DNA of 64,000 nt from Profundibacterium mesophilum KAUST100406-0324 (lineage in GTDB: Bacteria; Pseudomonadota; Alphaproteobacteria; Rhodobacterales; Rhodobacteraceae), in the NCBI RefSeq assembly GCF_009835145.1, contig NZ_APKE01000010.1:62001-126000 (forward strand), read 5' to 3'. The position numbers and the translations under genes were made by a program. Below the pieces are notes generated by a model. It saw only the letters and a program-made list of their open reading frames with translations, had not been told where the DNA came from and searched no databases. Positions within the stretch are counted from its first letter, which is position 1, and each line of letters starts with the position of its first letter. Below are positions 8,301 through 15,359 of the stretch, piece by piece.

Positions 8301-11218
8301 TAGAGCTGCGGGATGACCGCACCATCCTCGTCGTCATTGCCGTCCAGATCGTCGCCGCTGGCATCCGCCGTCGCTTGTGAGGCGGCCTCGGGATCGGGGG
8401 GTATATCACCGAGATAGGTGCCCGCAACGCCCGTATCGGCGATGATGTGGAGCGGATCGCCGTAGCTTGCGGGCGCATCGCCCCGGTCGACAAGGGGCGC
8501 CGCGCCGATATTGATCGGATAATCCTCCACCTCGCCATCGGGTGCGACATCGCCCACCCGAAGGCCGGGCGCACTCGACCAGCGGAAACGGGCGAAGGTC
8601 TGGCTCAGGACTGCGTCGCCGGGCACGATCACCTCGAACTGGATCAGCCCGTCGCCGGCCACCTCGTCCACGCCCAGGCCGTCATCGACGAGATCGGTGG
8701 CGACCTCCTCGGCGGTGTTCTCCTCGAAGACGCCGTTGCCGTTATAGTCGATCCAGCCTGTCAGGTTGCCTTGGGCGCCGGTGACGGCGGTCTCGACCGT
8801 GGCGATGAAGCCCTGGACAAGCGGCGGGATGTTCACACCATCGTCGTCGTCGTCGGAATTCGCGTCGTTCGAATTTCCGGGGCCGGCATCCCCGCTCACG
8901 CCACCGCCCAGATAGAAGGCGAAGTTGGCATCGACGGAATGGAACGTGTCGATCAGCGCCGACGGTGCATCGGTGAAATCGGCGCATGCCTGGATGTCGG
9001 TGACCTGCATGGAACTGGCGAAATTGGCGCCATTGTTCTGACGCGGCCCATGGCTGAAGACGATGCGGTCAACCGGCACGCCGAAACCAATCAGAACGGC
9101 GAAGTTTTCGGGCAGGGCGGCTGTCGAGAACGAATTGTTCCGCTCACCCAGTACGGAGCCATCCGCGTTTGCCTGCCGCAGCATGGGAGCGGAGAGGGGG
9201 CCGTCGGCGATCGCGGGCTGTATCCTTTGTCCGCCGCGCTCGCCGTAGACGGTGACCGATTCGTCGAGGTCAAGGCTCGTGACGTAGAACTGCACGGCGT
9301 TCATCGGAACGCTGAAGGAGATGTCGGTCGTAGAGTAGCGCTGTGTCAGAATCGGGTTGCCGCCATAAGATGTGGCGTAGAGCTCGTTCGCCGTTCCCAC
9401 CCCCGAGGCACGCAGCGGGGCGGAGGCATCGGTAAGCGTCACGGTCGCATCCACCCCGAAGCGGCTGACATTGGTCGTGCTGTTCATCAGGGCCGGCGCA
9501 TCGCTGGCCCAGTCGATGATCGAGACGCGGCTGCCGTTGCAGATCGGCATGGTATCCACCGGGGCGGGGGTCACGTTGGTGGTGACGGTGTCGCTGTCGA
9601 TCCCGCCCTCGTCGCTCACAATGTCGGTATTGGCCGTGACGGTCTCGCCGCTCACCGCGGAGGTGAAGACGTCGAACTCGATCGCGCCGCTGCCCAGGCC
9701 GTCGAGCGTGGGGATGGGGGCGAAGGTGAATGTGCCACCCGCCGGCTGTCCGGCCGGACGGATATCCGCACCGCTCACCACCCGGAAATTCGCCGTGGAG
9801 GTCGTCTGCGCCGGCAGGTCCACGCTGGAGACGACGTTGGTCATCGGGCTGAGCGAGACGTTGACGTAGCTGACCCTGTAGGTCAGCGTCGCGCCTTGCG
9901 GGATGTCGCCGCCGGTATAGGGGCTGCCATTCACCGCGGAGATCTCGATCGAGGTATAGAGATCGTCCGGACCGGCGGGGGAGACGGCAGAGGTGCCCGC
10001 CACCCAGTATCGCCAGGGATTGTCGTTGCCGGCCGCGGCGCCTTCCGCGGAATCCCCGCCATGGCCCTCGGCATTGATATAGCCGATCTGGCCGACATCG
10101 GTGATCCTGAGCCGCAGGGCGGCATAATAGACTTCGTTCTCCGCGATGCCGCCGAAGGCATAGCGCACCGCGTTCGTCTCTGCCGGAAGCGCGGTCGCGT
10201 CGGTGGTGTTGAGGTCGAAGCCGTCGGTCGTCGGGGTGCAGACCTCCACCGTGTTCACCCCGGGATCGAGCGTCTCGGGAAAGACCGATCCCGCGCCGGT
10301 GGCCGGTCCGTCGGGCCCCGCGATCGCGGGATCGTCGGCGCGGCACGAGCCGTCGTAACGGATGCGGTTCCAGGGACCGGTCACTCCGTAGCGGTCCCAG
10401 TCGGCACCCGATTCGGGGCCGGCGACGGGGCTGCCGGCGCGGAATGGGGTGGTGCCGCGACCGCCCGTGATCGAGGTTTCCTCGGCGATCGTGAAGCCGT
10501 TGGGGTCGATCGTACCGCCAGAGCCGAAAGCGTTGATTTGCACCGCGTCCCACTTGTTGTGCACGCGCGGTGTCCCGGTGCCGCCAACCGAGGGCCACGG
10601 CTTTCCGTTCGTCGGATTGACGAGATACCCGTTCTCGAGCGTCGCGATTGGCGAGCCATTCGCGAAAAGCTGCGTATCGGAGCGGGTGGAATAGAAGATC
10701 CCCGTATCGCCGTAGGTATAGGCAAGACCGGCATTGCAGTCGGCCGTCGAGAACCCGGCAAGCTCGCATTGCGATGTATCCGACGGGTTCCAGCCGTTGA
10801 CCGAAATATCGAAAATCTGCTGCCCCTTCGGGCCCCAGCCTTTCGAGACGCCGCTGCCCGTGCTCGCACGGGCGGGTTTCGCGGGTACCGCATTGCCGGT
10901 CGCATCGGTGATCGATGCGCCCACGACTTCCGTGCCGCCGGGTACGTAGATCGTGGCATAGCCGCCGGGCCCGTCGAGCGTGCCGTCCGTGATCACCGGG
11001 AAATCGGCGATGACCTCGATGATGTCGCCGTTCGAGATGGGCGGCGCGCCCGCATCGAGATTGGCCCGGATGGTGGCCTTGCTGGCGGGGGTCAGGCTGA
11101 TCCCGCCGCCGCCCAGCCAAGCGCCATGCGCAAGGACGACGGCCGCGAAAGCCAGCCAGGCAAGCAGGGCGGCGAAAACGCGCCGGAAACAGATGGTGCG
11201 ATGGCGAATGGGTGTCAC
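5360..11218 (-). CDS. Giant exported multidomain protein with GEVED, SdrD-B-like and DUF11 modules
   Basis: A 1952-residue protein with a GTG start preceded by AAAGG. It begins with a basic stretch and a hydrophobic helix (RRVFAALLAWLAFAAVVLAHG), a signal peptide. Recognisable modules: an acidic Asp-rich segment (SNDANSDDDDDG, about residue 785), two GEVED domains ending DGEVEDYPINI (about 895) and DGEVEDYSVTI (about 1073), a beta-propeller-like stretch starting CDNGLYQIATKK (about 1091), an SdrD B-like repeat (GGNVYIDENGSDIRDGGESN, about 1334), a DUF11 repeat (about 1446) and a second DUF11 at the very C-terminus. No autotransporter barrel, LPXTG or PEP-CTERM tail is visible and the chain ends inside the last DUF11. 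It resembles secreted surface or adhesin proteins; the ligand is unknown. It is transcribed divergently from dctP. Confidence 0.85.
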   Translation of the reverse strand: MTPIRHRTICFRRVFAALLAWLAFAAVVLAHGAWLGGGGISLTPASKATIRANLDAGAPPISNGDIIEVIADFPVITDGTLDGPGGYATIYVPGGTEVVGASITDATGNAVPAKPARASTGSGVSKGWGPKGQQIFDISVNGWNPSDTSQCELAGFSTADCNAGLAYTYGDTGIFYSTRSDTQLFANGSPIATLENGYLVNPTNGKPWPSVGGTGTPRVHNKWDAVQINAFGSGGTIDPNGFTIAEETSITGGRGTTPFRAGSPVAGPESGADWDRYGVTGPWNRIRYDGSCRADDPAIAGPDGPATGAGSVFPETLDPGVNTVEVCTPTTDGFDLNTTDATALPAETNAVRYAFGGIAENEVYYAALRLRITDVGQIGYINAEGHGGDSAEGAAAGNDNPWRYWVAGTSAVSPAGPDDLYTSIEISAVNGSPYTGGDIPQGATLTYRVSYVNVSLSPMTNVVSSVDLPAQTTSTANFRVVSGADIRPAGQPAGGTFTFAPIPTLDGLGSGAIEFDVFTSAVSGETVTANTDIVSDEGGIDSDTVTTNVTPAPVDTMPICNGSRVSIIDWASDAPALMNSTTNVSRFGVDATVTLTDASAPLRASGVGTANELYATSYGGNPILTQRYSTTDISFSVPMNAVQFYVTSLDLDESVTVYGERGGQRIQPAIADGPLSAPMLRQANADGSVLGERNNSFSTAALPENFAVLIGFGVPVDRIVFSHGPRQNNGANFASSMQVTDIQACADFTDAPSALIDTFHSVDANFAFYLGGGVSGDAGPGNSNDANSDDDDDGVNIPPLVQGFIATVETAVTGAQGNLTGWIDYNGNGVFEENTAEEVATDLVDDGLGVDEVAGDGLIQFEVIVPGDAVLSQTFARFRWSSAPGLRVGDVAPDGEVEDYPINIGAAPLVDRGDAPASYGDPLHIIADTGVAGTYLGDIPPDPEAASQATADASGDDLDGNDDEDGAVIPQLYLGGTQQITVKVNEVTSVGGTMIGAVAYLQGWIDFDGNGQFDPADRIATDLQDGSANDKDGTLNGEIVFDVAVPGTATQLPTFARFRWSTSEGVVPVALDGEVEDYSVTISGDDPPVTCDNGLYQIATKKSTLKKLRFTDNGGSYTLNLQDIGASTQNLNAGWGYNELDGYIYGVRSGKAELWRIDGSGNFTQMPNLPNTAADGSNAGDILPNGVMVYKIDNSTWQLLDLADPNNPVDAGVLNLSQNVSALDFAANPVDGFIYGINASTDRVYRVSGNNGLPGTVLVTEFGPAIYNGSYGATFFDENGRFYAYDNNSNDIYLINTVTGNRQLLATSVDEEGGTNDGASCRGASPIPLSGFGGNVYIDENGSDIRDGGESNLGGGIRIDLYSDNGTPNDLSDDGFIGTTDTAADGTYSFIGLPTAATYRVEVDINDADLPPGSQIGTSNPLVNVTTDSTLSTTPRNFGFDPQFSDLSITKEAFRAGTSLPVTTASVGDLIDWRLSVTNNGPGSPSGVTVIEKIPNGYEYVSDTAPPTGDYYNSQNGVWFVDEILSGVTETISIRVRVTQGSDRTNVAEIIASSLPDLDSDPDTGIFTDDLNDGLADDDEASVTIGLGVASRLLSGQLFIDNGAGGATAHDGTRTGQEGAASDSTLQILDDAGLLLASPKIGADGRWTYALAETYSGSITLSAVPSQTQTTISETSAPLPGTSNPDPHDGSFSFVPASGTSYGQLDIGLIRLPTLTQDQSSSIEPGQVVLLPHLYSATTAGTLDFSYTQVAQAPAGAFSVSLYHDTDCNGTPDTPVSTPMGVAAGETVCLISRITASAGAGPGSSISYRLNATTAFADTTKSYTDFDTDRLLVGAGTGQLILVKTVRNETQGTPEGTSNSGALGDILEYRITLLNPSPANATDIIIYDRTPPYTRLAAPVPSPVAVSPALSCSVSVPASNSSGYSGPLRWDCAGHHGAGAEGSVTFRVQISP

Positions 11219-11372
11219 GTGAAACGACCTTTGCGATGCGGGATTCGGCGACTTGCCGCAAACGCGGATGCCGAAGGCGGCCTCCCGCAGGGCTAAGGAA
11301 ACAGTCTGTAGAAAGGGTTAATCGCATTGCGCCGCGTCATGCCGCGGAACGCCTTGCCAAAGCGATTATTTC

Positions 11373-11401
11373 CTGCAACGCTCACATTAGTGGAACATAA
11401 T
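11373..11401 (+). promoter_or_regulatory. Candidate promoter for the TRAP/beta-oxidation unit
   Basis: CTGCAA (11373-11378), a 17-base spacer and CATAAT (11396-11401) fit a vegetative promoter moderately well. The -10 hexamer lies inside the IclR-type palindrome, which would let a bound regulator block or position RNA polymerase. Read by eye only. Confidence 0.4.
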
Positions 11402-11416
11402 TCCATTATGCGGAAT
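11391..11416. promoter_or_regulatory. IclR-type operator upstream of dctP
   Basis: TGGAACATAATTCCA (11391-11405) is a perfect 5+5 inverted repeat with a 5-base spacer. It matches the IclR-family box form TGGAA-N5-TTCCA. A second overlapping inverted repeat, ATTCC-N7-GGAAT, occupies 11400-11416. It sits 31 bases before the dctP start codon and overlaps the candidate -10 element. An IclR-family regulator gene is the fourth gene of the same unit, which supports autoregulation. Binding is inferred. Confidence 0.65.
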
Positions 11417-11436
11417 TCTTTGGGAGGAGAAACAGC

Positions 11437-12486
11437 ATGACAAAGAGGCTTCTGGCAGCCATTGCCGGTGCGGCGATCGGGATCGGCGCGATGGCGCAGG
11501 CCGAGACGCGCCTGTTCTTCGGCGAGGCCGGCCCCAATCGCGGTGCCCGCGCGGAAACACTCAACTGGTTCGTGGACGATGTGGCCCGCCGGACCGAGGG
11601 CCAACTGGTCTTCGACATCCAGTGGGGCGGCGCGCTCTTCAAGGCCGGTGCCGCGGCACAGTCGATCGCCGACAGCGTGGCCGATGCCGGAACCATCATC
11701 GCCGTCTACTTTCCCCAGGAGATGGTCGCATACGGTGTCGCCGATCTGCCGATCAAGAACTCCGACGCCTGGGTGGGCCTGCGCGCCACGGACGAGCTGA
11801 TGCGCGGCTCGGATGCCATCAAGCAGAATCTCGCGGATCAGAACCTCGTCTATATCGGCACTTTCACCACTTCGGCCGTCCATATCGGCTGCAAGGGGAC
11901 GGCGATCCGGTCCGTCGACGAGATCGAGGGCAAGAAGGTCCGCGGCGTCGGCGCCTATGGCAAGACCTTCGCCGATTTCGGGGCGAACCTCGTGAGCATG
12001 TCGATCTACGATGCCTACCAGGGGCTCGACAGTGGCCTGATCGATTGCAGCCAAGGCTACTCCTATGCCGTTGCCGCGCTCAAGCAGCAAGAAGTGATGG
12101 ACAGCTACACCCTGCTCGACTGGGGACAGGTCGGCGCGCTCGGCGTCTTCATGAACAAGCAGAGCTACGACGCTCTGGACGACGCGCAGAAAGAGGCCCT
12201 CGCCGCATCGGGCGCGGGCATGGCCGACAAGATGGCCGAGCTCATCACCGCCGATAACGAGGCCGCCATCGAGACCATGAAGGAGGCCGGTGTCGAGATC
12301 ATCGAGCTTCCGGAGGCGGAGCGCGACAGGCTCGTGGAGCGCAGCAGCTCCTACATCGACGAATGGGTCGCGCAGGCCGACGCGGCCGGTCTCGACGGTG
12401 CCGGGCTGCTCGAGGAGTATCGCGGACTGCTGGAGAAATACGGCCAGGAGCGCGATGCCGAGGGATATCCCTGGACGCGTAACTAG
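11437..12486 (+). CDS. dctP: TRAP transporter periplasmic solute-binding protein (DctP family)
   Basis: A 349-residue protein with a signal peptide (MTKRLLAAIAGAAIGIGAMA, cleavage near AQA-ET). The body is DctP-like, with segments such as FDIQWGGALFKAGA, VRGVGAYGKTFADFG and YQGLDSGLIDC. It would capture an organic acid in the periplasm and deliver it to the DctQM permease. A strong ribosome-binding site, GGGAGGAGA, lies seven bases before ATG. It opens the 13.6-kb acyl-CoA unit, so its ligand is probably the acid degraded by the downstream enzymes rather than a C4-dicarboxylate, but the ligand cannot be read from sequence. Confidence 0.93.
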   Translation: MTKRLLAAIAGAAIGIGAMAQAETRLFFGEAGPNRGARAETLNWFVDDVARRTEGQLVFDIQWGGALFKAGAAAQSIADSVADAGTIIAVYFPQEMVAYGVADLPIKNSDAWVGLRATDELMRGSDAIKQNLADQNLVYIGTFTTSAVHIGCKGTAIRSVDEIEGKKVRGVGAYGKTFADFGANLVSMSIYDAYQGLDSGLIDCSQGYSYAVAALKQQEVMDSYTLLDWGQVGALGVFMNKQSYDALDDAQKEALAASGAGMADKMAELITADNEAAIETMKEAGVEIIELPEAERDRLVERSSSYIDEWVAQADAAGLDGAGLLEEYRGLLEKYGQERDAEGYPWTRN

Positions 12487-12512
12487 GCCGGCGCACGGCC
12501 CTGAACGGCCGA

Positions 12513-12548
12513 CCCCGCGGACCGCTCTGGCAAGGGCGGCCCGCGGGG
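12513..12548 (+). promoter_or_regulatory. Stem-loop between dctP and dctQ
   Basis: Arms 12513-12525 and 12536-12548 form a 13-bp G/C-rich stem with one A-C mismatch and a 10-base loop. There is no U-tract, so it is more likely an mRNA-stabilising or partial-termination element. Such structures after binding-protein genes typically keep the binding protein in excess over the membrane subunits. Confidence 0.6.
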
Positions 12549-12614
12549 CACGCAATCCCTCACCGTTGCCGACGGCAAGGCCCGTCGGGCCGGACCTGAC
12601 AAGGGAGATCACCC

Positions 12615-13133
12615 ATGCTCGCCCGTCTCGAACGCCTTCTGCTCGATCTTGCGGTCATCGCCGTGATCGGCCTGGGGCTGCTCATCACACTCAGCGTCAT
12701 CCTGCGCGCGACGCTCAATTCGGGCATCCCCGACACGGTCGTCATGGTGACCGAGCTGATGGTGGCCGCGATCGTCCTGCCGCTGGCTGCCACGACCGCC
12801 GCGCGGGCGCATATCGTCGTCGAATTCGTCTCGAACTACCTGCCATGGCGGGCACAGGACTGGCTCGTGGTCTTCGGATCGGCCGTCGGGCTCGCGGCGC
12901 TCGCCCCGCTGATCTGGGCGGGCTGGCGCGAGGCGCTGCATGTCATCGAGAGCGGCAGCTTCTTCTTCGGTCAGCTCAGCCTGCCCAAATGGCCGGGCAG
13001 GGTGATCTTCCTCTTCGGCATATCGTTTTGCTGGATCCGTCTCGCGGTGATGATGCTGGGCGACATCGCGGCGATCCGCGCCGGACGCCCGGTCATCGAA
13101 CGGGCCCCCCACATTCCCCAGGAGGAGATCTGA
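12615..13133 (+). CDS. dctQ: TRAP transporter small membrane subunit (DctQ family)
   Basis: A 172-residue integral membrane protein with four hydrophobic segments (about 12-35, 45-65, 85-105 and 127-150) and the typical conserved region around LPWRAQDWLVVFGSAVG. DctQ subunits pair with DctM to form the sodium-driven TRAP permease. It is separated from dctP by a 128-base spacer with a stable hairpin, and from dctM by three bases, so dctQ and dctM are translationally linked. Confidence 0.92.
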   Translation: MLARLERLLLDLAVIAVIGLGLLITLSVILRATLNSGIPDTVVMVTELMVAAIVLPLAATTAARAHIVVEFVSNYLPWRAQDWLVVFGSAVGLAALAPLIWAGWREALHVIESGSFFFGQLSLPKWPGRVIFLFGISFCWIRLAVMMLGDIAAIRAGRPVIERAPHIPQEEI

Positions 13134-13136
13134 GCC

Positions 13137-14474
13137 ATGGATGGCACGCTCGTCGGCCTCGTCGCCTTCGCCGCCGTGATCGGGCTTCTTGCCCTGCGCG
13201 TTCCGATCGCCTTCGCCCTCGCCGGCGTGGCCAGCGTCGGCACTTTCGTGATCTTCGCCTTCCGCACTGGGGCCTTCGCGCCGGAGAGGGCCTTCAGGCC
13301 GACCTCCAGCCTCGTCTTCTCCAATTCCTTCGACCTGATCCACAGCTACGATCTGTCGATGATCCCGCTCTTCGTCGCCCTCGGCCATATCGCCTACAAG
13401 GCCGACATCACCACCGCGATCTACCACGCGGCGCGGGTCTGGCTGGTCAAGGTGCCCGGCGGGGTCGCCATGGCCTCGGTGCTCGGCTGCGGCGGCTTCT
13501 CGGCCATCACCGGCAGCTCCATCGCCTGCGCCTCGACCATGGGCCGCATCTGCTCGCCCGAAATGCTGCGCCTGGGCTATGACAAGCGCCTCGCGACGGC
13601 CAGCGTCGCGGCGGGCGGCACGCTCGGCTCGCTGATCCCGCCATCGGTGCTCTTCATCATCTACGGGATCTTCACCGAAACCTCTATCTCCAAGCTCTTT
13701 CTCGCGGGCGTCATTCCGGGCCTCATCTCGCTCGCCGGCTTCCTGATCGTGATCTTCGTCTGGGTGAAGCGCGATCCGGCCGCCGCGCCGGCCTTCACCG
13801 GGGTCATCACGGCCCGCGAGAAGGCCCGCGCCGCCCTCGACAGCTGGCCGGCCGTCGCGCTTTTCGTGATCATCGTCGGCGGCATCTATGGCGGCATCTT
13901 CACCGCGACCGAAGCGGCCGCCGTCTGTGTCAGCGCCGCCGTCATCATCGGCTTCGCCCAGCGCAAGCTGACCTTTCGGGCCTTGTGGGAGGCGCTGCGC
14001 GAGACCTGCATCCAGACGACCTCGATCTTCCTGATCGCGGCGGGCGCGAAGATCTTCGTGGCCTTCATCGCGCTGACCGGGGTCGCGCCAGACATCGTGA
14101 CGGCGGTGACCGAGGCGCAGCTCTCCGCGCCCCTGCTCCTGGCGGCGATCGCGGTGATCTACCTGCTCCTGGGCATGTTCCTCGATCCGATCGGGATCAT
14201 GGTCCTGACGCTGCCGCTGATGGTGCCCCTGGTCGAAACCTACGGGTTCGATCTCATCTGGTTCGGCGTCGTGGTCATCAAGCTGCTGGAGATCGGACTG
14301 ATCACGCCGCCCGTCGGGCTCAACGTCTTCGTGATCGCGGGCGTGGTCGGCAAGGAGGTTCCGATCGACCGGATCTTCAGCGGCATCCTGCGCTTCTTGT
14401 CGATCGACGTCCTGGTGCTGGTGTTGATCATGTCCTTCCCGGTCCTGTCGCTCCTGCTTCCGGCCACGATGTGA
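13137..14474 (+). CDS. dctM: TRAP transporter large permease subunit (DctM family)
   Basis: A 445-residue, strongly hydrophobic protein with about a dozen membrane segments. It carries the DctM signatures LGCGGFSAITGSSIA, AGGTLGSLIPPSVLFIIYG, TEAAAVCV and ITPPVGLNVFVI. It is the ion-coupled translocation subunit of the TRAP system. The length is normal for the family. It ends five bases before the regulator gene. Confidence 0.95.
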   Translation: MDGTLVGLVAFAAVIGLLALRVPIAFALAGVASVGTFVIFAFRTGAFAPERAFRPTSSLVFSNSFDLIHSYDLSMIPLFVALGHIAYKADITTAIYHAARVWLVKVPGGVAMASVLGCGGFSAITGSSIACASTMGRICSPEMLRLGYDKRLATASVAAGGTLGSLIPPSVLFIIYGIFTETSISKLFLAGVIPGLISLAGFLIVIFVWVKRDPAAAPAFTGVITAREKARAALDSWPAVALFVIIVGGIYGGIFTATEAAAVCVSAAVIIGFAQRKLTFRALWEALRETCIQTTSIFLIAAGAKIFVAFIALTGVAPDIVTAVTEAQLSAPLLLAAIAVIYLLLGMFLDPIGIMVLTLPLMVPLVETYGFDLIWFGVVVIKLLEIGLITPPVGLNVFVIAGVVGKEVPIDRIFSGILRFLSIDVLVLVLIMSFPVLSLLLPATM

Positions 14475-14479
14475 GGGAC

Positions 14480-15313
14480 ATGATGCGCCAGAGCGCCAAA
14501 AGGATGAGGGAGGATGAGGCCGAGGATCCGCGCTTCCTGACGACGCTGGCGCGCGGGTTGAGCGTGCTGCGCGCCTTCAGGCCCTCCGATGACGGCCTCG
14601 GCAATGCCGAGATCGCGGAGCGCACGGGCCTGCCCAAATCCACCGTCTCCCGGCTCACTTACACGCTGCGCGCGCTGGGCTATCTGAGCAATGCGCGCAG
14701 GCGGGACCGCTATCGCCCCGGTCCCGCGCTCCTGGCGCTCGGCAATGTCGCAGCCGCTTCGATCTCCTTCGTCGACCTTGCCGGTCCCCTGATGCAGCGT
14801 CTTGCCGACCAGACCGGCACACTGGCCCTGCTCGCGGTGCGTGACGAGGGGCGGGTGCTTCTGGTCAAGACCTGGCGGCCGCGTCAGGTCTCCTCGATCT
14901 GGCTCGAGGTCGGGCACAGGCTGCCGCTGAGCGGGTCCTCCTCGGGACATGCCGTGCTGGGCACGCTGCCGGCCGATCTTCTGGGCGGAGCGGTGCGGGC
15001 GGCGCGCGGGGAGCGGGGGCTCGACGCCGCCGGCGCGGCCGAGATACGCGCGCAGGCGCAGGGCCAGCTGGCCATGCAGGGCTTCGTGATCGCCGACCCG
15101 TCCACCTATTTCTCGCCCAATGTCCATGCCGTCAGCACGCCTTTCCAGCCGCGCGATCTGGCCGAGCCCGTCATCTTCACCTGCGGCGCGATGCCGGCGG
15201 ACCTGACCCTTGCGCGAATGCGGGACGAGGTCGGGCCGAAACTGCGCGCCACGGTGCGCGAACTTGAACAGATCATGGGCCAAGGCCCCTTCTCGCAACG
15301 ACAGAACGTGTGA
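14480..15313 (+). CDS. IclR-family transcriptional regulator
   Basis: A 277-residue protein. Residues about 18-80 form the IclR winged helix-turn-helix (FLTTLARGLSVLRAF, NAEIAERTGLPKSTVSRLTY). Residues 90-270 are the effector-binding domain, with LPLSGSSSGHAVLG and the late EPVIFTCG segment. Family members bind small aromatic or aliphatic acids and CoA-pathway intermediates. It is embedded between the transporter and the catabolic enzymes, and a matching TGGAA-N5-TTCCA palindrome lies at the head of the unit. The ATG is chosen because it follows the dctM stop by five bases; a second ATG follows directly. Confidence 0.93.
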   Translation: MMRQSAKRMREDEAEDPRFLTTLARGLSVLRAFRPSDDGLGNAEIAERTGLPKSTVSRLTYTLRALGYLSNARRRDRYRPGPALLALGNVAAASISFVDLAGPLMQRLADQTGTLALLAVRDEGRVLLVKTWRPRQVSSIWLEVGHRLPLSGSSSGHAVLGTLPADLLGGAVRAARGERGLDAAGAAEIRAQAQGQLAMQGFVIADPSTYFSPNVHAVSTPFQPRDLAEPVIFTCGAMPADLTLARMRDEVGPKLRATVRELEQIMGQGPFSQRQNV

Positions 15314-15359
15314 CATCTTCCGCGATGCCGCCCGCTTCACAGTTGAAAGGACCGATTGA

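Noticed and set aside
8447-11296. A 949-codon open frame opposite the giant exported protein
   Set aside because: Its composition is that of a high-GC antisense shadow (rich in Arg, Gly, Asp, His, with no motifs), while the minus-strand frame has a signal peptide and known domains.
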